Assembly (NCBI GenBank): GCA_047972995.1
Contig: JBKEBD010000004.1
Span: 1 to 64,000, forward strand
Direction of reading: 5' to 3'
Length of the DNA: 64,000 nucleotides
Origin: JBKEDC01 sp047972995
GTDB taxonomy: Bacteria > Bacteroidota > Bacteroidia > Bacteroidales > Prolixibacteraceae
Shown here: positions 42,538 through 51,601 of the stretch, piece after piece
Layout: each line of letters opens with the position of its first letter
How positions within the stretch are numbered: the first letter of the stretch is position 1
Translations under genes and position numbers: made by a program
The notes under the pieces: generated by a model
What the model saw: only the letters and a program-made list of their open reading frames with translations
Databases searched by the model: none
Told to the model about the DNA's origin: nothing

Positions 42538-43191
42538 CTAAATTAAATTGTTTTTAATCTTCACATCCATCAATTCGCGGGCCAATTTTTGCTCGCGAGT
42601 AAGTGCATTTTTTCTGTGATTTTCATATTCATCTTGCACCTCTTCCAAGTTTTTCTTAATTTCTTTCACTTGGGCGTGTCCTCGTTTGAACATTAAGAAA
42701 ACCACCACAAGCAAAATTGCTAACACAAGAACCACTACCCAACTGATTGTCTTGTAGCTTGCAATTGAAATATAGCTTCCGAATATTTTCACGCTACTTG
42801 CAATCATGGTTACTTCTTCTAGTTGCAACTTGCTTTGCTCGGCTTCTTGCGTAGCATTTCTAAGTTCCGAAACCAAGCTATCGGTCGCTGCTTGATATTT
42901 TTCTCGTTGTGCATAATACACTTGAAGTGTGTCTGCCACATTATTTTGTAGTGCTTGGTAAGATTCTTGTCTTATTACACGATAAGCCACGCCATGCTCG
43001 TTGAGCGTCGTTGTACCTCTAAGCACCTCGTCAAACCACCACGACAAACTTTTCACCTCTACCTCTGGAGTTCCTTCTGAAACTTCTACTTTATCCTCTT
43101 GTTTTTCTTCGTCTTGTGCCATAAGCTGTTGTGGCACCATGAATAGGCAACAGAAAAGAAAACCTAATGCAATTTGCATTTTTTGATTCAT
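42538..43191 (-). CDS. Membrane-anchored coiled-coil protein of unknown function
   Basis: A 217-residue protein. It has a signal peptide (1-25, ending LMAQ), an acidic periplasmic stretch, a helical region with coiled-coil periodicity (100-140), one membrane helix (TISWVVVLVLAILLVVVFLM, about 151-170), and a charged cytosolic coiled coil (EIKKNLEEVQDEYENHRKNA). I do not recognise a domain. It sits between argB and rmuC on the same strand and could be cotranscribed with them. Confidence 0.7.
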   Translation of the reverse strand: MNQKMQIALGFLFCCLFMVPQQLMAQDEEKQEDKVEVSEGTPEVEVKSLSWWFDEVLRGTTTLNEHGVAYRVIRQESYQALQNNVADTLQVYYAQREKYQAATDSLVSELRNATQEAEQSKLQLEEVTMIASSVKIFGSYISIASYKTISWVVVLVLAILLVVVFLMFKRGHAQVKEIKKNLEEVQDEYENHRKNALTREQKLARELMDVKIKNNLI

Positions 43192-43233
43192 CGTTATCTA
43201 ATTATATTTATTTCTACTTTGTTATTTGGCGAA

Positions 43234-43998
43234 CTAACGCAATGATGTTCCTCCATGGTTCAAGCCCTCCACATTGGTAATGCGCACTTCGTGCACCCCC
43301 CTACCAATGGCTTGAAAACTATTCTCCAGCTTCGGAATCATGCCCGCATGAATGGCTCCACTGGCTTTAAGTTCAGCAAACAAATCAGGGGTTATTTGAG
43401 CTATCACGGTGTTGTCATCATCGGCATCTCTAAGCACGCCGGGTTTTTCAAAACTATAAATGAGTTCCACCTGAAAATGTTCACTCAACGCCACAGCAGC
43501 TTCGGCAGCAATGGTGTCGGCATTTACATTGAGTATCGCTCCTTTTCCATCGTGCGAAAGTGGCGCCAACACGGGCATTACTCCTTTTTCTAGCAGCATT
43601 TTCACCTCTGCCACATTCACTTGGGTAATATCGCCCACATAGCCATAGTCAACCGTTTTAACCGGTCGTTTCACCGCTTGCATATAGTTCAAATCGGCAC
43701 CTGTTAGCCCCACAGCATTCACACCTCGGGCTTGTAGTTGCGCTACTATGCTCTTGTTCACCAGCCCACCATACACCATGGTTACCACTTCTAGCATCTC
43801 GCGGTCGGTCACTCGCCTTCCGTCCACCATTTTGGTTTCCACATCTAGTCGTTCTGCTAGCTGAGTTGCGAGCCTTCCACCACCGTGCACGAGCACTTTC
43901 GCACCCTCTATTTGGGTAAATTTCATTAAAAGCGTAGCAAGTGCTTCGGGTTCTTCCACTAAAGCTCCACCCACTTTAACAATGGTTATTTTTTGCAT
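43234..43998 (-). CDS. argB: Acetylglutamate kinase
   Basis: Phosphorylates N-acetylglutamate, the second step of arginine synthesis. It is an amino-acid kinase fold of 254 residues. KVGGALVEEP and VLVHGGGRLATQLAERL form the phosphate/glutamate site, RRVTDREMLEVVTMVYGGLVNK is diagnostic, and NVNADTIAAEAAVAL is the ATP region. No other arg genes are in the window. A reverse TATATTTG box is at 44019-44026, 21 bp upstream. Confidence 0.95.
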   Translation of the reverse strand: MQKITIVKVGGALVEEPEALATLLMKFTQIEGAKVLVHGGGRLATQLAERLDVETKMVDGRRVTDREMLEVVTMVYGGLVNKSIVAQLQARGVNAVGLTGADLNYMQAVKRPVKTVDYGYVGDITQVNVAEVKMLLEKGVMPVLAPLSHDGKGAILNVNADTIAAEAAVALSEHFQVELIYSFEKPGVLRDADDDNTVIAQITPDLFAELKASGAIHAGMIPKLENSFQAIGRGVHEVRITNVEGLNHGGTSLR

Positions 43999-44484
43999 GA
44001 TATCTTCATATTTGATTACAAATATACGAAGAGCTATTCAATTTCAGACCGCTCCTCTTGTAAAATTACTTTCTTTATTCACAGTAAAATTATAAACAAG
44101 CAAATTAAAAAACGAATGCCATATTATTGAAAGGAGTATATTCTTGGGGAAGAAGAAACTATACAGCCAAATGAGCATACAGAACATAATACTTCGACTT
44201 CACTCTGCAAGCAAAGCACAAAGGCGGAAAGCCGAAAGGGTTAGCAACTTTGTTTGTTAAGAAAGAGCGCATTGCGTTCAACTTTGTTAGCTGAATAATT
44301 CCTTCACCCCCTAAATTCAAAAAATTCTTAAGATTTATCCATTTTCGATGTAAATGTATTAATTTAGCGTGTACATAACCAATGCATATGCGTTTTTTTT
44401 GTTACTTTTATCACATATTCACGTTCTCACAATTCACTTTCGCCATCTAAAAACATATGGTTTGGCAAAGTAAAAACAGAACAA
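43999..44484. other. Gap between divergent argB and grxB
   Basis: It contains the argB -7 box and a direct repeat of CAACTTTGTT. Nothing else is recognisable. Confidence 0.5.
44019..44026 (-). promoter_or_regulatory. -7 box of argB
   Basis: TATATTTG on the reverse strand, 21 bp from the ATG. Confidence 0.5.
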
Positions 44485-45136
44485 ATGAAACTATATATGT
44501 TTGATCACTGCCCCCACTGCCAATTGGCAAACATGGTGGCTGAGTACAAAGGGATACAAATTGAAAAAGTGTATCTGCAAAACCACGACACCGCATCGCG
44601 CAAACGCATGGCCAATTCAAGCACGGTGCCTATATTAGAAAAACCCGACGGTAGCTACATGGCTGAAAGTCTAGATATTGCACATTATTTCGATCACCTA
44701 TCAGACATGCGCATTATTCTTCCTCCTTCTCAAGAAGACAAGGTAAATCAGTGGATTGAAAAGGCTGATTTCTACTATCGCCGATTGACTTTTCCACGCA
44801 CTACATTGCTTCAACTTCCTGAGTTTGAAAGCCCCCGAATCCATCAATTGGTTCACCAAAAACAAAGAGGCGATGATTGGCATGACTTTCGAAGAAGCCA
44901 TGGCACACATTGCGGAATGGAAAGTGGAAATGGATAAATTATTAACCGAAATTGATTTCCTAACACTTCCTTCAGCGGTAGACAATCATCTTTCATGGGA
45001 TGATGTTCGATTGTTTCCATTCGTGCGCAACCTCACCATGGTGAAAGATATTGTTGTATCTAAAACGCTTTTGGAATATATAAATCAGATCGCTTGCATA
45101 TGTGGCATTAGTTTATATTTCCACTGCGCAAAATAA
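44485..45136 (+). pseudogene. grxB: Glutaredoxin 2-like protein, interrupted by a frameshift
   Basis: Two adjacent frames together give a full GrxB-type protein of about 217 residues (E. coli GrxB is 215). The first frame has the thioredoxin-fold half with active site CPHC (MFDHCPHCQLANM), the cis-Pro STVPILEK and ESLDIAHYFD. It then reads PEFESPRIH and derails. The second frame resumes with APESINWFTKNKEA and the all-helical C-terminal domain (HLSWDDVRLFPFVRNLTMV). The switch lies at a CCCCC run, 44832-44836; removing one C restores a single frame. It could be a true mutation, slippage or a sequencing error. Confidence 0.85.
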
Positions 45137-45141
45137 AAATA

Positions 45142-45197
45142 TATCTACAAAAAATCAGGCATAACTTCAAAAAGTTATGCCTGATTTTTTGTAGATA
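45142..45197. terminator. Long-stem terminator after grxB
   Basis: An inverted repeat with 26-bp arms (TATCTACAAAAAATCAGGCA and its complement) and a 4-nt loop. T-rich on the plus strand and A-rich before, so it is potentially bidirectional. Confidence 0.85.
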
Positions 45198-45381
45198 AAA
45201 GCTATCTTCTTGTTCTCGTGTCATGTTGCAAATACATAAGTTTGTTTGCTCGACACAGCTCTGTGAATACTCCCTACTTCTCGCTATTCCCCGCACTTTT
45301 CCCACAATCCACTTGCACATTTTCGCAAAACACTACCTTCCAACATCTTAAATCAATATGGGTCGAAAAAATGAAAACAGC

Positions 45382-45455
45382 ATGTCACGCCCGATACTTT
45401 TTTCAACAAAAATACAAGCTAGACGATGCGATGAACTCTTTTTTGCACAAAAATG
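45382..45455 (+). repeat. Dispersed intergenic repeat family A, copy 2
   Basis: Core ATACTTTTTTCAACAAAAAT, then ACAAGCTAGACGATGCGATG and ACAAAAATG. If translated it reads ACHARYFFQQKYKLD, matching ACNARYFLQQKYKLD of the copy near 60340. Confidence 0.65.
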
Positions 45456-45486
45456 GAACAAATCTCATGAGATAATACATTTTTTC

Positions 45487-46332
45487 TTACTCAATAACCA
45501 CCACTTTAATCTTTACATCGGTAAATGGTCTCTGATTGCCATCGGTTTTCAATCGGGCTATTTTGTCGATAACCTCAAAACCCGATACACATTCCCCAAA
45601 CACCGTATATTTTCCATCAAGTTCGGGATATCCTCCCACCGTGGTGTAGTCTTCCCGCTGTTCCTCAGAAAAGTAAAGCGCATGAGGGGCTAATTCCATC
45701 TTCGCCTGAATATCGCTCTTCACCCCATTCAACAGCGCATTAAATTCTTCCGCTTTTTTGCGCGCTTCTTCCTTATCGGCAGTAGAACCCGCCTCTTGTT
45801 TCAACCGTTTTAGCTGCGCTTTCACCTCTTCAGTGTATATTTCTGCTGTTATCTGTTTTTTAATAGGCACATTCACAGCCAGTTCTAAAGTGTCGAGCTC
45901 GCCCACACGATGCACTGCCCCTTCCACAATATAAAACTGAGAAATATCAGATTGCTTAAAAGGATTTACAGCGTCATCTTGACGAGGAGCGCACAATGCC
46001 CCTTTTTTGTGGAAATGATTCGACCGTATTTCATCATCTACCGTGTGCTCGGGGTCGCCATAGCCTATGCGCTTCCCCGCCGGAGCGTTGCGCGAAGATT
46101 TCGAACCTCCTTGAATTAGGAAATCTGAAATCACCCGATAAAACAACGTGCCATCATAATATCCCTCTTGGGCTAACTTCAAAAAGGCATCGCGATGCTT
46201 GGGTGTGTCGTTGTAAAGCATAAATCGCATATTCCCCATGGGGGTTTGCACCTCCACTATTTTATGTTTCTCTTGGGCTTGCACAGCAAAAGGCAGTAGC
46301 AGAAACAGACAAAGCTTAATTACTTTATACAT
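45487..46332 (-). CDS. Secreted cyclophilin-type peptidyl-prolyl isomerase
   Basis: A 281-residue periplasmic proline isomerase. Signal peptide MYKVIKLCLFLLLPFAVQAQ. Cyclophilin core with YYDGTLFYRVISDFLIQGG, GTLFYR-type active-site Arg, DISQFYIVEG and YTVFGECVSGFEVIDKIA. A Lys/Glu-rich insertion of about 90 residues interrupts the core between HRVGELDTL and HALYFSEEQ. ATG 46332 is chosen because the reverse TATATTTG box (46360-46367) would begin the transcript near the alternative start at 46356. Confidence 0.88.
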   Translation of the reverse strand: MYKVIKLCLFLLLPFAVQAQEKHKIVEVQTPMGNMRFMLYNDTPKHRDAFLKLAQEGYYDGTLFYRVISDFLIQGGSKSSRNAPAGKRIGYGDPEHTVDDEIRSNHFHKKGALCAPRQDDAVNPFKQSDISQFYIVEGAVHRVGELDTLELAVNVPIKKQITAEIYTEEVKAQLKRLKQEAGSTADKEEARKKAEEFNALLNGVKSDIQAKMELAPHALYFSEEQREDYTTVGGYPELDGKYTVFGECVSGFEVIDKIARLKTDGNQRPFTDVKIKVVVIE

Positions 46333-46359
46333 CTGGTGAGCTTCTTTTTTGTTCAATTA

Positions 46360-46367
46360 CAAATATA
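46360..46367 (-). promoter_or_regulatory. -7 box of the cyclophilin gene
   Basis: TATATTTG on the reverse strand, 28 bp before ATG 46332. Confidence 0.5.
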
Positions 46368-46417
46368 CAGACTCTTCTTGGGGAACGCAAGAAAACAACA
46401 ATGCCAGCAAAACAAAA

Positions 46418-46441
46418 CCCGAAGCACCTTGATGCTTCGGG
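46418..46441 (-). terminator. Terminator of the ECF sigma gene
   Basis: CCCGAAGCA / TGCTTCGGG hairpin followed on the reverse strand by TTTTGTTTTG. It lies 96 bp beyond the sigma factor stop. Confidence 0.7.
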
Positions 46442-46536
46442 TTGATTTATTTTAAACCGATTCATTGTTTAGCCTTCCTGTTTTGCAAATCACAGGAGAA
46501 GCCTCAACGAAGAAATCAATTCACCTTGAACTAAGA

Positions 46537-47043
46537 TTAATAAGCATAATCCGCCAATGACTTTTCTAACTTCTTGCGAGTAAAGAATATTCTACTCTTC
46601 ACGGTTCCGAGTGGCAAATGCAATTCATCCGATATCTCTTGATACTTATAACCATCGAGAAACATGGTGAAAGGCACTCTATATTCATCGGCTAAATTAT
46701 TAATATTTTCATTGATTTCCTGAGCATTATATCTCGATTCTGGCGATGCAAAAACATCATCTTTCGTAATGCCCATGTGGTAATCGTTGTTGGTTTTATC
46801 GAAAGTAGAACGCACCTTCACATTACGTCGATAATTATTGATAAACGAGTTCTTCATGATGGTGTAAATCCATGCTTTGAAATTGGTATTTTCTTTAAAC
46901 TTCTCTCTATATGTTAGGGCTTTCAAAAAAGTCTCTTGTAACAAATCTTGGGCTGTCTCATCGTCTGCTGTCAAACCCAAGGCGTAATGGTATAGTTTTT
47001 CTTGTAATTCAAGCAATGCACTATTAAAATTAATTGTATTCAT
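46537..47043 (-). CDS. ECF-type RNA polymerase sigma factor
   Basis: A 168-residue group 4 sigma factor. Region 2 is LLQETFLKALTYREKF..NFKAWIYTIMKNSFINNYRR and region 4 is YKYQEISDELHLPLGTVKSRIFFTRKKLE, joined by a short linker. No anti-sigma gene is adjacent on the same strand, so its control is not evident. A reverse TACCTTTG box (47069-47076) lies 26 bp upstream. Its regulon is unknown. Confidence 0.92.
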   Translation of the reverse strand: MNTINFNSALLELQEKLYHYALGLTADDETAQDLLQETFLKALTYREKFKENTNFKAWIYTIMKNSFINNYRRNVKVRSTFDKTNNDYHMGITKDDVFASPESRYNAQEINENINNLADEYRVPFTMFLDGYKYQEISDELHLPLGTVKSRIFFTRKKLEKSLADYAY

Positions 47044-47068
47044 GACTATTTATTTTTAAGTGATGTAG

Positions 47069-47076
47069 CAAAGGTA
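47069..47076 (-). promoter_or_regulatory. -7 box of the ECF sigma gene
   Basis: TACCTTTG on the reverse strand, 26 bp from the ATG. Confidence 0.5.
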
Positions 47077-47292
47077 AAAAGCTCCTTAAGTTTAAGAGGA
47101 TATTTTACTCTTTTTTTGCAATCAATAATATTGATGCTCAGTTCAGAAAAACAATCACAGAATCGATTTTCAATTTTCCTTTTAGCAATTTAACACTTGT
47201 TTTAATTGATTGATATTATTTAAACCCATTGTTATTACAATTTATAGCTATCTCGTTCGATCGAAATAAAACTAATAGTATCTTCGCACCAA

Positions 47293-47892
47293 ATGAAAGC
47301 ACTTTTATACCTATCGGGAATGATGTGTTTGAGTTTGCTGCCTTTTGCCTTGCAAGCTCAAAACTCAACGCCTATCACAACCATTGGCATGACCTATGAT
47401 GGTGATACCATTCCTCAATTCATATTGAAAGAGCTTCAAGTAAACCCTGTTCCCACCTTCGAATCCCGGCGATTTGCTCGCAAATATTGGCGATTAGTTC
47501 ATCGGGTGAAGAAAACCTATCCTTATGCACAGAAAGCTGCCGAGCTCATGGCGAACTACAGTGAAGTGTATGAACTTTCCAAGGTGAGAGATAGCGAACG
47601 CCGAAAGTATGTCAAAATGATGGAGACCGAACTCATTGAAACCTATGGCGATGAACTCCGAAAAATGAGCATTTCCGACGGGCGCATTCTCATTAAGCTT
47701 ATCGACCGAGAAACACAAAACACCTCATACGAATTAATTAAAGAACTCCGAGGTGGAACATCGGCTTTCTTCTGGCAAGGCATTGCTCGAATCTTTGGCA
47801 ACAATTTAAAAAGTGAGTTCAATCCCGATGATAACTTCGAAGATGAACACATCGACCAAATTCTGCTGTTCATGAAATACGACATGATTTAA
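47293..47892 (+). CDS. DUF4294 domain protein
   Basis: A 199-residue exported protein. The signal peptide ends near LPFALQAQ. The mature part is DUF4294: DGDTIPQFILKELQV, RFARKYWRLVHRVKKTYPYA, then a charged helix pair and SISDGRILIKLIDRETQNTSYELIKELRG. The family is widespread in Bacteroidetes and has no known function. A near-consensus TATCTTCG (47279-47286) is just upstream, and it ends in a terminator shared with the GH32-like gene. Confidence 0.88.
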   Translation: MKALLYLSGMMCLSLLPFALQAQNSTPITTIGMTYDGDTIPQFILKELQVNPVPTFESRRFARKYWRLVHRVKKTYPYAQKAAELMANYSEVYELSKVRDSERRKYVKMMETELIETYGDELRKMSISDGRILIKLIDRETQNTSYELIKELRGGTSAFFWQGIARIFGNNLKSEFNPDDNFEDEHIDQILLFMKYDMI

Positions 47893-47997
47893 AGAAACAG
47901 CAAGTATCTCTTGAATGACTGACAGTGCGAATTTAAACAATGTGTGCGCAAAGCAGCCAAGCCGCAACAGTTCAACCACGAAAGATGGCACATAAAA

Positions 47998-48024
47998 AAA
48001 GCCGCAAGGTAAACCCGCGGCTTT
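47998..48024. terminator. Bidirectional terminator (DUF4294 / GH32-like)
   Basis: AAAGCCGC / GCGGCTTT hairpin between convergent genes, flanked by an A-run on the left and T-rich DNA on the right. Confidence 0.75.
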
Positions 48025-48044
48025 CATATTTTCAACTAACAATT

Positions 48045-49454
48045 TTATTTCAGTTTCTGTGCCTTCAAACTCTCTATGATAAGTTCACCTCCTTGACCTG
48101 CCAACACATACTTTTCATTACCAATACTTGGCACAATTTGCGTAGAGATAATAGTTTCTCCACCATTCACAAATATCTCTACAGTACTTTTATCTACCCA
48201 AATTTCCAAATTCAAACGTTTATCTTCCAATTCTAGCGTAAAGAAATCGCCCATCCAACTCAAGTGCTTGGTTTTAGCGTTGTACATCAATTCTGTTCCT
48301 TCTTCTTTGCGTGAATTGAGTACCAAGAACCCAAAAGCATCAACATTATTGATATTAAATTGAGCATTAATGTGCGTGCTCACCCCTTTAAGCTTGTTAA
48401 TCGGGTTATCATTAATTCCGGGAATTAGCTTCTTATTACGCAAATTCAAAGCCTGACGAGCAGGAAGTGAATAAAGCTCTTTTACCGGTTTCTTTACCAA
48501 CATGGCAGTCTCCCCATCGTGTTGAGTTAAGCTTAATTCCATAGGAATAGTAAGCGCTCCAGAATAAGACGCCCCATCAATGCCACTCTTAGCCAAAGAA
48601 GCTATTTGCACTGTTCGTTCGGCTTGAGCATCAATAAAAGTGGTTGGCGAATGGAACTCTCCCCCTTGATTTTCTAGTTTAGCTGTCAATGCCGAAAAAC
48701 TCTTACCGTTGAACTCGCCCAACATATAATTTCCACGATCATCGCTCAATACCCATTTTTTCTTGTTGTCATCGCCATTCACAGGCAACTCAAACAAATC
48801 AGGATTACCTTTCAAACCACGAATGTGACTAGCAAAAGTCCAATCTTTCAAGTTACTTGAAGTGTAAAATGAGATTCCTTCAGCATCAGTATCGCCTTCA
48901 GGCATTCTCGACACCATTAAAACAAAACTTTGCGTAGGCGCATACCAAATCAGCTTAGGGTCGCACACCTGTTCTTCAACATCACAAGCCAAGTTCATTG
49001 CAGAACCAAGCTCCTGCCACGAAGCGCCAGCATTGGTACTATAAGCAATTTTCACCCCTTTACCTGCCACTCCATAGCTCAACACATAGGTCTTTTGATT
49101 GCCTTCCTGCTTAGCCAACACATTTTTTTCGTCGAGCACACACGAAGCACCTTGCAAACCTTCACCACCGGGAGTATAAGCCACCGGCTGCTCGCTCCAC
49201 TGTATCAAGTCGGTTGATGTGGCATGGCCCAAACTATAATTATCGGGGCTCAATCCTTCCGCATTATATTCATAAAACAAGTGATAAGTATTGCCATCAT
49301 GAATAATGCCCACGGGAGCTCCCATGGCATTTTGCTGTGGTGTGAAATGATACGCTGGACGATATACTAGCGTGGAATCTTCTTTGCTGTTTGCCCAAGT
49401 GGAGCTCAAACTAGTTACTAGCAATAAGAGGGATAAAATAATTTTTCTGCTCAT
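48045..49454 (-). CDS. GH32-fold protein lacking catalytic residues (probable pseudoenzyme)
   Basis: A 469-residue exported protein with a five-blade propeller and C-terminal beta sandwich typical of GH32 fructan hydrolases (YHLFYEYN, LGHATSTDLIQWSEQP, LEIWVDKSTVEIFVNGG). The nucleophile motif MNDPNG reads MGAPVG (Asp replaced by Ala46). RDP reads C-D165-P, keeping only the Asp. The acid/base motif ECPDLF reads GNPDLF (Glu replaced by Gly216). Both essential carboxylates are therefore gone while the fold looks intact. It is probably a binding or regulatory protein. There is no SusC/D or fructan locus nearby. The signal peptide is about residues 1-21. Confidence 0.85.
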   Translation of the reverse strand: MSRKIILSLLLLVTSLSSTWANSKEDSTLVYRPAYHFTPQQNAMGAPVGIIHDGNTYHLFYEYNAEGLSPDNYSLGHATSTDLIQWSEQPVAYTPGGEGLQGASCVLDEKNVLAKQEGNQKTYVLSYGVAGKGVKIAYSTNAGASWQELGSAMNLACDVEEQVCDPKLIWYAPTQSFVLMVSRMPEGDTDAEGISFYTSSNLKDWTFASHIRGLKGNPDLFELPVNGDDNKKKWVLSDDRGNYMLGEFNGKSFSALTAKLENQGGEFHSPTTFIDAQAERTVQIASLAKSGIDGASYSGALTIPMELSLTQHDGETAMLVKKPVKELYSLPARQALNLRNKKLIPGINDNPINKLKGVSTHINAQFNINNVDAFGFLVLNSRKEEGTELMYNAKTKHLSWMGDFFTLELEDKRLNLEIWVDKSTVEIFVNGGETIISTQIVPSIGNEKYVLAGQGGELIIESLKAQKLK

Positions 49455-49476
49455 AATTCTATTTTAACTGAATGCA

Positions 49477-49484
49477 CAAAAATA
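49477..49484 (-). promoter_or_regulatory. -7 box of the GH32-like gene
   Basis: TATTTTTG on the reverse strand, 23 bp from the ATG, indicating that this altered gene is probably still transcribed. Confidence 0.45.
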
Positions 49485-49568
49485 GTCTTAATTGTGAATT
49501 ATAACGAACATCAAGAGCATATAATAAAAATCATAATGCTAAAAACTCTTTAAATTGCATTTTGTTCT

Positions 49569-49576
49569 TACTTTTG
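49569..49576 (+). promoter_or_regulatory. -7 box of tatA
   Basis: TACTTTTG, 27 bp before ATG 49603. An in-frame start at 49555 would lie before this box. Confidence 0.5.
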
Positions 49577-49602
49577 TGGCAAATCAAAAAGGTAATTTAA
49601 TT

Positions 49603-49848
49603 ATGGTTATGCTTTTTATCGGCGGTAGCGAAATAGTGGTCATCCTATTGGTGGTTTTGCTGCTCTTTGGCGCAAAATCAATTCCCGAATTTGCACGAAC
49701 ACTAGGGAAAGCCACTCGCGAGTTTAACAAAGCTACGCAAGATATCAAGCGCGAAATCAACCAATCGGAACCCCAAAAGAAGCCGGTTGATAAGGAAATT
49801 CAAGAATTGATTGACGAAGAAGAAAAGAAAACAAATAATACCAAATAA
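49603..49848 (+). CDS. tatA: Twin-arginine translocase TatA/TatE subunit
   Basis: An 81-residue protein that forms the pore-like component of Tat export of folded proteins. It has one N-terminal membrane helix (SEIVVILLVVLLLFGAKSIP), an amphipathic helix (EFARTLGKATREFNKATQDI) and a charged tail. The position-8 residue of classical TatA is Glu10 here. No tatC is in the window. It lies 5 bp upstream of the Na/Ca exchanger gene, an apparent operon without an obvious functional link. Confidence 0.9.
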   Translation: MVMLFIGGSEIVVILLVVLLLFGAKSIPEFARTLGKATREFNKATQDIKREINQSEPQKKPVDKEIQELIDEEEKKTNNTK

Positions 49849-49853
49849 ACATC

Positions 49854-50903
49854 ATGAGCTTAATTAGCTACATCTTAATTTTATTGTTGTGCTTCATTCT
49901 ATTGGCACGCATTGTCGATCAGTTTTTTGTAGAATCGCTCGATAAAATATCTAAAAAACTACAATTATCATCGGATGCCGCTGGCGCCACCCTTATGGCT
50001 ATGGGATCAAGCGCCCCAGAGCTTTTTGTAGCATTATTTTCCGTGCTTAAACCGGGTGAACACAACGACATTGGCATTGGAAGCATAGTAGGTAGTGCCA
50101 TATTTAACCTACTCGCCATTTGTGGTATTGTGGCAGTTACCAAGAGTAGCAAACTCACTTGGCAACCCATTGTGCGCGATGTTATTTTCTATTTCCTAGC
50201 CGTAGTTTTACTACTTTGGGGCGTTGTTGACGGACAATTCTCCATGATTGATGCGCTGCTCTTCATTTGCATCTATGTGCTTTATGTTTTCGCAGTGGTG
50301 CATTGGCGCAAATGGTTCCCCTATTCCGACCAAGCCGATGACATGGAAGAGGAAGATAAAACACCCCTGAAACTCGACTTCCTCGATAAAGCGCTTACCT
50401 TCATCATGCCTAAACCTCAACATTATTACGCTGTGTTTTCAGTGTCGATTGTGTCGATTGCGGCTTTGAGCTGGCTCATGGTGGAAGGTGCCATTGGCAT
50501 TGCACACATCACCGGAATACCCGAATCCATCATTGCACTTACCATTCTTGCAGCAGGAACCTCAGTGCCCGATTTAATTTCATCGGTGGTAGTAGCAAAA
50601 CAAGGTAGAGGCGATATGGCCATTAGCAATGCCATTGGTTCTAACATCTTCGATATACTTATTGGCTTAGGATTGCCATTCCTCATTTATATTTTGGTGC
50701 AAGGCGGTGAGGTAGTTACCCAAAGCGAAGATATGCTGCGTTCATCGCTCATCCTCTTTGGTTCGTTGGCGTTATTCATGTTCATTCTCATTTGCAACAA
50801 ATGGAAAATAGGCAAAGGAACAGGAACCCTGCTTATCTCTATATATATTATTTACATTGTCTACGAAATTGCTCTTTTGTATCTTCCTAATCTCTTTCAA
50901 TAA
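49854..50903 (+). CDS. Calcium/sodium antiporter (CaCA, YrbG-like)
   Basis: A 349-residue antiporter with about ten helices in two inverted halves. The two alpha repeats are DAAGATLMAMGSSAPELFVA..GSIVGSAIFNLLA and LTILAAGTSVPDLISSVVVA..NAIGSNIFDILIG, which carry the ion-binding Glu/Asp, Ser and Asn. Homologues exchange Na+ or H+ for Ca2+. The end overlaps the next gene's ATG by one base. Confidence 0.93.
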   Translation: MSLISYILILLLCFILLARIVDQFFVESLDKISKKLQLSSDAAGATLMAMGSSAPELFVALFSVLKPGEHNDIGIGSIVGSAIFNLLAICGIVAVTKSSKLTWQPIVRDVIFYFLAVVLLLWGVVDGQFSMIDALLFICIYVLYVFAVVHWRKWFPYSDQADDMEEEDKTPLKLDFLDKALTFIMPKPQHYYAVFSVSIVSIAALSWLMVEGAIGIAHITGIPESIIALTILAAGTSVPDLISSVVVAKQGRGDMAISNAIGSNIFDILIGLGLPFLIYILVQGGEVVTQSEDMLRSSLILFGSLALFMFILICNKWKIGKGTGTLLISIYIIYIVYEIALLYLPNLFQ

Positions 50904-51559
50904 TGATAAAACTGAAAAACATATACAAATCCTATGGCGAACTTAAGGTACTGAAAGGCATCGACCTCGAAATTCCTCAAGGAAAGCTTTACTCTATTGT
51001 AGGAGCCAGTGGAGCTGGGAAAAGCACTTTACTACAAATTGTGGGTACACTAAGTCGCCCCGATGAAGGGGAACTCTACATTAAAGGTGAGAATGTGTTC
51101 GGTATGCGCGAAAAACAATTGGCAAAGTTCAGAAATGAAGAAATTGGGTTTGTTTTTCAATTCCACTATTTATTGCCCGAGTTCGATGCCCTCGAAAACG
51201 TATGTTTACCGGCACTTATTGGCAATCAGGCGAAAGATAGAACCGAGAAAAGAGCCAAAGAACTGCTCGATTATTTAGGATTAAATGAGCGAATGCACCA
51301 TAAACCGGCTGAACTTTCTGGTGGCGAACGCCAGCGAGTGGCTGTGGCTCGTGCGTTAATCAACAATCCATCGGTTATTATGGCCGATGAACCTTCGGGT
51401 AACCTCGATAGCAAAAACCGCGATGACTTACACGATCTATTCTTTCGATTGCGCGATGAGTTCGACCAAACTTTAGTGATTGTAACTCACGATGAGAAAT
51501 TTGCAGCTCAATCTGACCAAATTGTGCATATGCAAGATGGAATCGTTTTGAGAGATTAA
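50903..51559 (+). CDS. LolD-like ABC transporter ATPase
   Basis: A 218-residue ABC ATPase. Walker A GASGAGKST (34-42), signature LSGGERQRVAVARAL, Walker B VIMADEPSGNLD, and the H-loop VIVTHDEKF. Sequence style and size match LolD/MacB-type lipoprotein-releasing ATPases; no permease gene lies alongside. ATG 50903 overlaps the antiporter stop (TAATG), so it is translationally coupled. Confidence 0.9.
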   Translation: MIKLKNIYKSYGELKVLKGIDLEIPQGKLYSIVGASGAGKSTLLQIVGTLSRPDEGELYIKGENVFGMREKQLAKFRNEEIGFVFQFHYLLPEFDALENVCLPALIGNQAKDRTEKRAKELLDYLGLNERMHHKPAELSGGERQRVAVARALINNPSVIMADEPSGNLDSKNRDDLHDLFFRLRDEFDQTLVIVTHDEKFAAQSDQIVHMQDGIVLRD

Positions 51560-51601
51560 GCCTATAGAGGTTAGTTGTTAGGAAACAGGGAATAGAAAGA
51601 C

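Larger units (their letters stand above)
45137..45486. other. Gap between grxB and the cyclophilin gene
   Basis: It holds a strong terminator (45142-45197) and copy 2 of dispersed repeat A (about 45382-45455). Short open frames overlap the repeat. Confidence 0.6.
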
